This document shows, piece by piece, positions 1-5,344 of a stretch of DNA of 10,744 nt; position 1 is the stretch's first letter, and the number at the start of each line of letters is the position of its first letter. This DNA comes from an uncultured Clostridia bacterium (GTDB lineage Bacteria; Bacillota; Clostridia; Monoglobales; Monoglobaceae): NCBI GenBank assembly GCA_934463175.1, contig CAKSIW010000084.1, forward strand, positions 1 through 10,744, written 5' to 3'. Position numbers and translations under genes: made by a program. Under the pieces are notes generated by a model, which saw only the letters and a list, made by a program, of their open reading frames with translations, made no database searches and had not been told where the DNA came from.

Positions 1-18
1 TTATGATTTTCTCTGTTG

Positions 19-255
19 TTATTCCGTTTCATCTTCAGTTTTATTTTCGTTTTCGTTTGTTTCGTCATCTTCTCCTGCTGATATGTAAATTTCTTCACAA
101 TCCTGCTGTGCACGGATTAACATTTCTTTTGCTTTTTCAACCTTTTCGTTTCCCTCAACATTCTCAATTTCCCAAATTGCGTCCGTTGCCGCATTGAACA
201 TTCTGTGATACATTGTTTCATAATATCCCGCGACAAGTTTTATCACTTTTCCCAT
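19..255 (-). CDS. Small acidic hypothetical protein, 78 aa
   Basis: I do not recognise this family. The start ATG at 255 is supported by an AAGGAG ribosome binding site 9 bases upstream, and the frame ends in TAA at 21-19. The N-terminal two thirds read as amphipathic helices (for example YYETMYHRMFNAATDAIWEI and a Lys/Glu-rich helix). The last 18 residues are a strongly acidic, probably disordered tail (EDDETNENEN...). There is no signal peptide or membrane segment, so it is probably a small soluble cytoplasmic protein, perhaps a helical bundle that binds a partner. No promoter is visible in the 45 bases between the gene and the terminator of the adjacent non-coding RNA unit. Expression may therefore depend on read-through from that unit. 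It is real as a gene with fair confidence; its function is unknown. Confidence 0.7.
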   Translation of the reverse strand: MGKVIKLVAGYYETMYHRMFNAATDAIWEIENVEGNEKVEKAKEMLIRAQQDCEEIYISAGEDDETNENENKTEDETE

Positions 256-300
256 TTTACATTTCTCCTTTTTGTAAATTTGTTTATCTTGCCGCGCAAT

Positions 301-329
301 AAAAAAGTGCGCAGCACAAGGCTACGCAC
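301..329 (-). terminator. Intrinsic terminator, ncRNA unit 1
   Basis: The minus-strand hairpin GUGCGUAGC-CUUGU-GCUGCGCAC (9 bp, one U-G) is followed by six U (306-301). The loop CCUUG and its stem can instead pair with upstream CAAGGCUA, so the terminator may be switchable. It lies 45 bases before the start codon of the small 78-aa gene. Confidence 0.8.
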
Positions 330-531
330 CGAAAAACACAATAGCCTTGACTCATGCTGCGACACACTTTAATATCCGTACTTTCAGAATCAATATCAAC
401 TCTACCGGGATACGAAATCAAAGCCTGTGTTTTTACCAAACACAAACCACAGTAGAGTCTTAACTTTATTATACAAAAATATTCTGAAAAAAGCACAAAA
501 GCACCTTTGACAAAATATTAAAGTATGTCGC
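301..531 (-). ncRNA. Candidate structured small RNA, unit 1 (about 231 nt)
   Basis: On the minus strand a TTGATT-17-TAGAAT promoter predicts a start near 531, at GCGACAUA. The first 17-18 bases (UGCGACAUACUUUAAUA) pair with a segment near the 3' end (UAUUAAAGUGUGUCGCA) with one G-U pair, which closes the molecule. Inside are nested stems UUUCAGAAU/AUUCUGAAA, ACUCUAC/GUAGAGU and an apical hairpin UGUGUUU-GGUAA-AAACACA. A 9-bp terminator hairpin followed by six U ends the RNA at about 301. The inner stems differ from those of units 2 and 3 in sequence but sit in the same place, which supports a conserved RNA fold. A 6S-like RNA or a known Rfam family of tandem clostridial sRNAs (drum, skipping-rope) are alternatives that I cannot test here. 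Confidence 0.65.
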
Positions 532-537
532 AAAACC

Positions 538-566
538 ATTCTAACACATAATGAGAAAAAAATCAA
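538..566 (-). promoter_or_regulatory. Sigma-A-type promoter of ncRNA unit 1
   Basis: On the minus strand, -35 TTGATT (566-561) and -10 TAGAAT (543-538) are 17 bp apart, with TGT just before the -10 (extended -10). The predicted start at about 531 falls on the first base of the RNA closing stem. Confidence 0.75.
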
Positions 567-686
567 GAGATAAATTGGAAAAACTTGAGAAAACGCGCCC
601 TGTTGTTGGTTATGATGTCGAATTTTGCGCGAAACACGGATTTTTGACGTGAAACGCAAGGACATGATTTCATTTATACCCAAAAT

Positions 687-715
687 AAAAAAGTGCGCAG
701 CACAAGGCTACGCAC
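687..715 (-). terminator. Intrinsic terminator, ncRNA unit 2
   Basis: The 9-bp stem and U6 tract are the same as in unit 1, with the same loop (CUUGU). The upstream competing segment is that of unit 3 (GAGCUA), so the alternative pairing is shorter here. Confidence 0.8.
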
Positions 716-891
716 CGAAAAACACATAGCTCTGATTAAATGCTGCGACACATTTTATACATCTATATTTGCAAAAGCACATTAACAACGTATAACAAAC
801 CAAAGCCTGTGTTTTTACCAAACACAAGACATTGTTAATGTGCAAATTTATTGAGAAAAAAATTCAATAAATTATATATAAAATATGTCGC
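687..891 (-). ncRNA. Candidate structured small RNA, unit 2 (about 205 nt)
   Basis: Same architecture as unit 1. The predicted start is near 891. The closing stem pairs 877-892 with 744-759 (16 bp, one G-U). A side hairpin pairs 864-873 with 845-854 (10 bp), a long stem pairs 832-843 with 777-788 (12 bp), and the conserved apical hairpin pairs 820-826 with 808-814 around loop GGUAA. The RNA ends in the terminator hairpin at 693-715 plus U6 at 687-692. The RNA body is identical to unit 3, but the terminator loop matches unit 1, so unit 2 looks like a recombinant of its neighbours. Confidence 0.65.
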
Positions 892-897
892 AAAACC

Positions 898-926
898 ATT
901 CTAACACATAATGAGAAAAAAATCAA
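898..926 (-). promoter_or_regulatory. Sigma-A-type promoter of ncRNA unit 2
   Basis: TTGATT (926-921) and TAGAAT (903-898) with a 17-bp spacer and extended TGT. The arrangement is the same as in units 1 and 3, and the predicted start is near 891. Confidence 0.75.
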
Positions 927-1046
927 GAGATAAATTGGAAAAATTTGAGAAAACGTGCCTTGTTGTTGGTCATGATGTCGGATTTTGCGAGGAACACGGA
1001 TTTTTGACGTGAACCGCACGCACATGACTTCGTTTACACCTACAAT

Positions 1047-1075
1047 AAAAAAGTGCGCAGCATTGAGCTACGCAC
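1047..1075 (-). terminator. Intrinsic terminator, ncRNA unit 3
   Basis: The stem GUGCGUAGC/GCUGCGCAC has loop UCAAU and is followed by U6. The changed loop matches the changed upstream segment GAGCUA, which supports pairing between them. Confidence 0.8.
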
Positions 1076-1251
1076 CGAAAAACACATAGCTCTGATTAAA
1101 TGCTGCGACACATTTTATACATCTATATTTGCAAAAGCACATTAACAACGTATAACAAACCAAAGCCTGTGTTTTTACCAAACACAAGACATTGTTAATG
1201 TGCAAATTTATTGAGAAAAAAATTCAATAAATTATATATAAAATATGTCGC
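1047..1251 (-). ncRNA. Candidate structured small RNA, unit 3 (about 205 nt)
   Basis: The predicted start is near 1251, after the promoter at 1258-1286, and the end is the U6 tract at 1047-1052. The fold is the same as in unit 2: closing stem 1237-1252 with 1104-1119, side hairpin 1224-1233 with 1205-1214, long stem 1192-1203 with 1137-1148, and the conserved GGUAA-loop apical hairpin. In this unit the upstream segments GCAGCAU and GAGCUA pair fully with AUGCUGC and UAGCUC of the terminator region, giving a second fold that excludes the terminator. It is the first of the three units in the direction of transcription. Confidence 0.65.
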
Positions 1252-1257
1252 AAAACA

Positions 1258-1286
1258 ATTCTAACATAAATTGAGAAAAAAATCAA
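1258..1286 (-). promoter_or_regulatory. Sigma-A-type promoter of ncRNA unit 3
   Basis: TTGATT (1286-1281) and TAGAAT (1263-1258) with a 17-bp spacer. The spacer differs in several bases from units 1 and 2, yet both hexamers and the spacing are kept, which supports a real promoter. Confidence 0.75.
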
Positions 1287-1313
1287 GAAATAAATTGGAA
1301 AAATTTGAGAAAA

Positions 1314-1545
1314 CGCGCCTTGTTATTGGTTATGATGTCGGATTTTGCGAAGAACACGGATTTTTGACGTGAAACGCACGCACAAATCAATCAATTTCGT
1401 TGAAATGTGCGTGCGTTTCAGCACAGCAAAGCCGCTGACTGCGGCTTTAATCTGTGAGTGCGTCAAAAATTCCTTGTTCGAGCAAAGCAATTCCGACACA
1501 TGACTAATGACGGCGCGCAGGGGGCTTGGGGGCGACGCCCCCATA
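1314..1545 (-). repeat. Dispersed structured repeat, copy 1
   Basis: This copy is read on the minus strand, away from the GH88 gene. It holds hairpin A, an exact 14-bp inverted repeat (1371-1384 with 1406-1419, 21-base loop), and hairpin B (AAAGCCGC 1428-1435 with GCGGCTTT 1441-1448, flanked by CACAG/CTGTG). At 1512-1545 it has the GGCGCGCAGGGGG boundary that leads into the GC-rich hairpin array. The segment 1314-1370 is the core that also precedes ncRNA units 1 and 2. It is homologous to copies 2-4. Its nature (REP/MITE-like element or conserved 3' RNA) is unknown. Confidence 0.85.
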
Positions 1546-1752
1546 AAAAAGAGGTTTGGAAACAGCGTTTCCATAAAAAAAGAGTGGGGGAACTCCCCAC
1601 AAAAAAGGTTTCGTGAACAGCATTTCCATAAAAAAGGTGTGGGAATCTCCCACAAAGAAGGTTTTGTGAACAGCATTTCCCGTAAAAGAGGTTTTGTAAA
1701 CAATATTTTTCATAAAAAAGAGGGGTCGCAGGGGAAACTCCCCCGCAGCCCC
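1530..1752 (-). repeat. GC-rich hairpin array downstream of the GH88 gene
   Basis: A string of small palindromes is separated by A-rich (minus-strand T-rich) spacers: GGGGGCGACGCCCCC, GGAAACAGCGTTTCC, GTGGGGGAACTCCCCAC and GTGGGAATCTCCCAC. Read from the GH88 gene, most are followed by a T-run, so they resemble serial intrinsic terminators. The short frames crossing it encode low-complexity Lys/Phe/Gly sequence and have no start signals, so I do not call any gene here. Confidence 0.8.
1714..1752 (-). terminator. Intrinsic terminator of the GH88 gene
   Basis: On the minus strand, 8 bases after the stop codon, GGGGCTGCGGGGG pairs with CCCCTGCGACCCC across a short loop and is followed by TCTTTTTT. 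This is a strong intrinsic terminator and the first hairpin of the array. Confidence 0.8.
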
Positions 1753-1759
1753 ATATTTT

Positions 1760-2899
1760 TTACCAAATCAAAAATTCACTTCCTCGCAGCTTGCACAATG
1801 CTTCAACAAAGAAGAAATCTCCGTATACAATCGGAATGTGAACCCCCTTCATGCTTTGAAGAGGATAACGCTCCGTCCCCATGAGAACCAATGCGTCCTC
1901 ATCTTCGGAATAGTTGCAGAATGCCTCGTCCGTTGCACGCAAAAAATTAATTGCCGCTTCGGTATACATTTTTGCCTCAGACTCGGAAACATATTTCGCA
2001 ATTTCCAAAAGTCCGCATGCCGTGCATACGCCTGCCGTGCTGTCGTAATATACAGGCTCGGGGGGCGCACAGAAGTCAACAAGGGTTTTGTAGCCCGTCG
2101 CCGCGCTGTTCGCAATGAAATAGTTTGCGGTTTTCTTAGCCGCGTCAAGATATTCCTTCTTGCCAGTATGTATATAGGAAAGAATTGTTCCGTAAACCGC
2201 CCATGCAAGACCGCGCGACCAGCAAGATGTCTCCGAATATCCCTGACCGCCGTATACCTTCACAACACCGCATTCATCAATTTTGTGCTCAACAATGTGG
2301 TTCACGCTTCCGTCGGGTCTGATGTGGTCGCGGATTGCCATGTCGGCGTGCTTCATCGCAATTTTGCGGAAACGCGAATCGCCGATTTCGTCCGACGCCC
2401 AATATAGCAGAGGTATGTTCATCATACAGTCAATGATTGACCAGCCTGCCGCGGTTTCGCTATTCCATGCGCGGATAAATTCGCCGTCAATGTTATATCT
2501 TGCGGCAAGAGTTGATGCAGCAAAAAGGTTGCGCACCTTTGAATCCTTGTTTCCGGTCAGACGGTAATTCGCACCGCTGAGAATATGCCACATGAAGCCC
2601 ACATCATGATGGAGCGATTCAAACTTTTTGAGTGCTTCGTCCATCAGCACCTCCGAACGCTCGGCGGTTTTTCTGTATTCCTCATTGCCCGTCGCATTGT
2701 AAAGCAGCCACATCATGCCGCCCCAGAATCCGTTTGTCCACCATGTTATGTCCTTTTCAGCCCAGTTGTCATGAACTCCGCCCTCGGTCGTATACGGAAT
2801 CTTATCGCGGCTTTTAACCGCCACGCGGCGCATTTTCGCCTCCGTCTTTTCCCACACCTCATCAATCCATGCCTTGTTCTTTTCGATTATATCCTTCAA
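1760..2899 (-). CDS. Unsaturated glucuronyl hydrolase, glycoside hydrolase family 88
   Basis: Likely hydrolyses the terminal unsaturated uronic acid from oligosaccharides released by polysaccharide lyases (glycosaminoglycans, pectin- or gellan-type chains), in the cytoplasm. The call rests on GH88-type motifs: HDVGFMW around residue 100, where Asp99 fits the first catalytic Asp; GWSIIDCMMNIPLLYWAS around 152-169, where Asp157 fits the second; and GYSETSCWSRGLAWAVYG near 220-237. The length of 379 aa matches the roughly 377 aa of characterised Bacillus UGL, and there is no signal peptide. I chose the TTG start at 2899 because AAAGGAGGAG lies 6-12 bases upstream and the family begins at about this point; an ATG at 2959 would add 20 basic residues ahead of that site. 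It is transcribed divergently from the asp23 series. No lyase or uronate transporter is visible nearby, so the exact substrate is open. Confidence 0.9.
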   Translation of the reverse strand: MKDIIEKNKAWIDEVWEKTEAKMRRVAVKSRDKIPYTTEGGVHDNWAEKDITWWTNGFWGGMMWLLYNATGNEEYRKTAERSEVLMDEALKKFESLHHDVGFMWHILSGANYRLTGNKDSKVRNLFAASTLAARYNIDGEFIRAWNSETAAGWSIIDCMMNIPLLYWASDEIGDSRFRKIAMKHADMAIRDHIRPDGSVNHIVEHKIDECGVVKVYGGQGYSETSCWSRGLAWAVYGTILSYIHTGKKEYLDAAKKTANYFIANSAATGYKTLVDFCAPPEPVYYDSTAGVCTACGLLEIAKYVSESEAKMYTEAAINFLRATDEAFCNYSEDEDALVLMGTERYPLQSMKGVHIPIVYGDFFFVEALCKLRGSEFLIW

Positions 2900-2952
2900 G
2901 ATTTCTCCTCCTTTGGATTTGGTCTTAATTTTGACTTGTTTATTATGCCGTG

Positions 2953-2984
2953 AGCGCAAGCCGCCGGTCGTCCGGCTTCACGCT
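2953..2984 (-). promoter_or_regulatory. Inverted repeat at the start of the GH88 transcript
   Basis: AGCG-AAGCCG is mirrored by CGGCTT-CGCT (2953-2963 and 2973-2984). It begins a few bases downstream of the predicted start near 2987 and lies well before the ribosome binding site. It could be an operator for a sugar-responsive repressor or a 5' RNA hairpin. No T-run follows, so it is not a terminator. Confidence 0.5.
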
Positions 2985-2993
2985 GATGTGTTT

Positions 2994-3023
2994 ATTATAT
3001 CATTCCGCGCCGCACCGTGTCAA
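2994..3023 (-). promoter_or_regulatory. Sigma-A promoter of the GH88 gene
   Basis: Minus-strand TTGACA (3023-3018) and TATAAT (2999-2994) are exact consensus hexamers with an 18-bp spacer. The transcript would have a leader of about 88 bases. Confidence 0.8.
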
Positions 3024-3093
3024 CACGGAAAGAAATTTAAATGAAATATGCAACAAAAAACTATATTTCAGACATAAACAGACGTCAAACCCC

Positions 3094-3122
3094 TTGACCT
3101 GAAACACAAAATGGTGTATTAT
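3094..3122 (+). promoter_or_regulatory. Sigma-A promoter of the asp23-fakA-recG series
   Basis: TTGACC (3094-3099) and TATTAT (3117-3122) with a 17-bp spacer predict a start near 3129. The leader of about 50 bases holds a small GGCGC-TTT-GCGCC hairpin (3144-3156) just before the AGGAGG site. The promoter is back to back with the GH88 promoter, about 70 bp apart. Confidence 0.75.
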
Positions 3123-3181
3123 ATATCTATGTTGGAAAACTACGGCGCTTTGCGCCCATTGAACCTGACAGGAGGTATACC

Positions 3182-3535
3182 ATGAGTACAGAGATTAAAA
3201 ACGAAAGAGGCACGGTGCGTATTTCAAATTCTGTCATTGCAAAGCTTGCGGGATATATCGCAACGCAGTGCTACGGCGTTGTCGGTATGTGCACAAGGTC
3301 GGGCAAGGACGGCATTTCGGGTCTCCTCAAAAAGGAGAATATGGACAAGGGAATCAAGGTCAAAACCGAAAACAACGTGATTGAGATTGCTCTCTATATC
3401 GTTGTGGAATACGGTCTGAATATCGGAACAATCGGCGAAACGATACGCAGCAGCGTTAAATATAACATTGAAAAAATGACCGGCATGGAAGTTGCGGAGG
3501 TCAGAGTTAACGTTGAGAGTATCCGCGTTGAATAG
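3182..3535 (+). CDS. Asp23/Gls24 family protein (YloU-like), 117 aa
   Basis: Small cytoplasmic protein of the alkaline-shock/Gls24 family, which in Firmicutes is linked to envelope homeostasis. Family members are typically encoded next to the fatty-acid kinase gene fakA. The start ATG follows an excellent AGGAGG site. Family features are the opening segment with GTVRISNSVIAKLAGYIA, the VVGMC stretch, and the C-terminal half with an alternating beta pattern (IEIALYIVVEYGLNI) ending in EVAEVRVNVESIRV. The length is at the short end of normal. It lies 18 bases before the next gene, so the two are clearly co-transcribed. Asp23 proteins have no known catalytic residues, and the precise role here is inferred from synteny. 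Confidence 0.9.
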   Translation: MSTEIKNERGTVRISNSVIAKLAGYIATQCYGVVGMCTRSGKDGISGLLKKENMDKGIKVKTENNVIEIALYIVVEYGLNIGTIGETIRSSVKYNIEKMTGMEVAEVRVNVESIRVE

Positions 3536-3553
3536 AAGCTGAGGTGAATTTGC

Positions 3554-5185
3554 ATGAATAACATAGATACAGCCGCACTCAGACTGATGATTGAATCCGC
3601 TGCGGCAAATTTGAGCAACAAGAGAAAACAGGTCGACGACCTCAACGTGTTTCCCGTTCCCGACGGCGACACAGGCACGAATATGAGCCTGACCTTCGGC
3701 GGTGCGGCGGCGGCGGTTTCGGAGCTTGAAACGGAGGACGCGTCGGCTCTGATGTCAAAGCTTGCGTCAGCGGCTCTAAGAAATGCCCGCGGAAACTCGG
3801 GCGTCATACTGTCACAGATTATCCGCGGCTTTGCACGCGGCGTTGAAGGCAAGGCGGCACTTTGCATTGAGGACGTCAGAGCGGCTCTCGACGGCAGCAG
3901 AAAAACCGCATACCGCGCGGTTATGAAGCCCACCGAGGGAACAATTCTGACGGTTATCCGCGAAATATCCGAATTTGCGGACGGCGCGGCAGAAAAATAT
4001 GATGACATCGGAGCGTTTATGCACGCTGTTCTTGAAGCAGGGCAGAAGAGCCTCCGCGGCACAACCGACCTTCTCCCGGCACTTCGTCAGGCAGGAGTTG
4101 TTGATGCCGGCGGCATGGGTCTCATCACTCTGATTGAGGGTGCGCTCTATGCATTTGACAACGGAAAAACAATTGAAGCCCAAGAACCGCAGACGGTGCG
4201 CACCACGGTTAAGACGGCAGCGGCGGCTGATATTCGTTTTCTCTATTGCACCGAATTTATAATCAACAAAACGCGCGACAGAAAGGTGACGCAGTTCCGT
4301 TCCGCAATTCAGGAAAAGGGCGACTGTATGCTTGTTATCGACGATGAGGAAATCGTGAAGGTGCATATACACACCAATCACCCCGGATATGTGATTGAGC
4401 AGGCTCTGAAGCTGGGCGAGCTTACGAATCTGAAAATTGATAACATGAAATATCAGCACAACGAAAAAATTGCGGACACTGAAAGCGCGGCAGCACAGGA
4501 GAACACAGAGAGCGAGCCGCAGCCGAAAAAGAAATACGGCTTTGCGGCGGTCTCATCGGGCAGCGGACTTGCGGAGATTTTCCGTTCGCTGAATGTCGAT
4601 GAAATAATCGAAGGCGGACAGACCATGAACCCAAGCACCCAGGAGCTTCTCGATTCGGTTGAGAAAATTCCTGCCGAAACGGTGTTCATTCTGCCGAACA
4701 ACAAAAACATCATTCTTGCCGCAGAGCAGGTTGACGCACTGAGCAAAAAACAGGTCATCGTTGTTCCGACCGTGAACATTCCCCAGGGAATTTCAGCTAT
4801 GATGGCGTTTGACGAGGCTCAGAGTCCGTCCGACAACGCGGCGGAAATGTCCGAAATGGCTGAGAGCGTTTCCTGCGGACAGGTCACGTTTGCGGCACGC
4901 GACACCGAACTGGACGGCTTTGACATTCACGAGGGCGACTGTCTCGGAATCTGCGGAAAGGATATAACAGATGTGACCGAAACTCCCGAGGAAGCGGCTG
5001 AAAAGCTTGCAGAACGCATGGTGAATGAAGATTCCGCGGTTGTTTCGGTGTATTACGGCGAGGACACGAAAAAAGAGACTGCCGAGGCGGTCTGCGCCGC
5101 AATCGGGGAACGCTTTCCCGAGCTTGATGTTTCGGCATATTACGGCGGTCAGCCTGTCTACAGCTATATAATTTCCGTCGAATAG
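3554..5185 (+). CDS. fakA: DAK2-domain fatty acid kinase, FakA/YloV type
   Basis: ATP-binding subunit of the two-part fatty acid kinase, which phosphorylates exogenous fatty acids presented by a DegV-family FakB protein to feed phospholipid synthesis. The N-terminal DAK2/DhaL domain (about 1-205) has the Mg-ATP signature NVFPVPDGDTGTNMS at 31-45, with Asp37 and Asp39 as likely metal ligands, and ARGNSGVILSQ at 78-88. A middle domain holds Cys232 and the HIHTNHPG motif at 271-278, consistent with the zinc-linked central domain known in FakA. After an acidic linker (about 305-327) comes the DegV-like C-terminal domain. The length of 543 aa is normal. The start ATG has AGGTG 7-11 bases upstream. 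No fakB is visible in the window. The asp23-fakA-recG order is typical of Firmicutes. Confidence 0.92.
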   Translation: MNNIDTAALRLMIESAAANLSNKRKQVDDLNVFPVPDGDTGTNMSLTFGGAAAAVSELETEDASALMSKLASAALRNARGNSGVILSQIIRGFARGVEGKAALCIEDVRAALDGSRKTAYRAVMKPTEGTILTVIREISEFADGAAEKYDDIGAFMHAVLEAGQKSLRGTTDLLPALRQAGVVDAGGMGLITLIEGALYAFDNGKTIEAQEPQTVRTTVKTAAAADIRFLYCTEFIINKTRDRKVTQFRSAIQEKGDCMLVIDDEEIVKVHIHTNHPGYVIEQALKLGELTNLKIDNMKYQHNEKIADTESAAAQENTESEPQPKKKYGFAAVSSGSGLAEIFRSLNVDEIIEGGQTMNPSTQELLDSVEKIPAETVFILPNNKNIILAAEQVDALSKKQVIVVPTVNIPQGISAMMAFDEAQSPSDNAAEMSEMAESVSCGQVTFAARDTELDGFDIHEGDCLGICGKDITDVTETPEEAAEKLAERMVNEDSAVVSVYYGEDTKKETAEAVCAAIGERFPELDVSAYYGGQPVYSYIISVE

Positions 5186-5220
5186 CCGGCAACAGACAAG
5201 CCGAATCATCACAAAAGGAA

Positions 5221-5306
5221 AACCGTCCAAGCTCCGCTCGGGAGCTGCGGACGCACCTTAAAAGAAAAACAGTCCAAGCTCCTGCTTGGGAGCTGCGGAC
5301 ACACCC
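5221..5306 (+). repeat. Two tandem hairpins between fakA and recG
   Basis: Two imperfect copies (5221-5258 and 5268-5306, period about 47 bases) of a GTCC-AAGCTCC...GGGAGCT-GC-GGAC inverted repeat. Each can form a stem of about 10 bp, and the loops differ (GCTC versus TGCTT). No T-run follows, so they are not classical terminators. They may stabilise or process the transcript or mark an intergenic repeat. They occupy most of the 147-159 bases between the two genes. Confidence 0.75.
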
Positions 5307-5344
5307 TCAGAAACGGCTTCGGCAGAGGAATTGTGGAGATTATT

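Larger units (their letters stand above)
298..1380 (-). repeat. Three tandem ncRNA-bearing units (386, 360 and about 335 bp)
   Basis: Three direct repeats begin at 298, 684 and 1044 with the same AATAAAAAAGTGCGCAGCA sequence. Units 2 and 3 are almost identical over the RNA part and differ mainly in the terminator loop (ACAAG versus ATTGA) and near the -10 region. Unit 1 is diverged in the middle but keeps the promoter, closing stem, apical hairpin and terminator. Each unit also carries an upstream flank (594-660, 954-1020, 1314-1380) that matches the core of the dispersed repeat family elsewhere in the window. No plausible protein-coding gene lies in this stretch; short frames here are not preceded by ribosome binding sites and do not persist between units. 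Confidence 0.9.

Noticed and set aside
298..1286. Assignment of the tandem RNAs to 6S RNA
   Set aside because: Length and the closing 5'/3' stem are compatible, but three tandem copies, a separate terminator hairpin with alternative pairing, and no clear 6S-like central bubble argue against it. Left open for a model search.
298..1380. CRISPR array or retron locus
   Set aside because: Repeat units are about 360 bp with internal promoters and no 30-bp repeat/spacer pattern. No cas genes or reverse transcriptase are present, although the paired RNA ends superficially recall retron RNA.
1323..1884. Frames across copy 1 and its hairpin array, including the recurrent RFTSKIRVSRKIRHHNQ translation
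   Set aside because: The same peptide recurs only because the DNA repeat recurs; frames break differently in other copies, there is no ribosome binding site, and part lies antisense to the GH88 gene.
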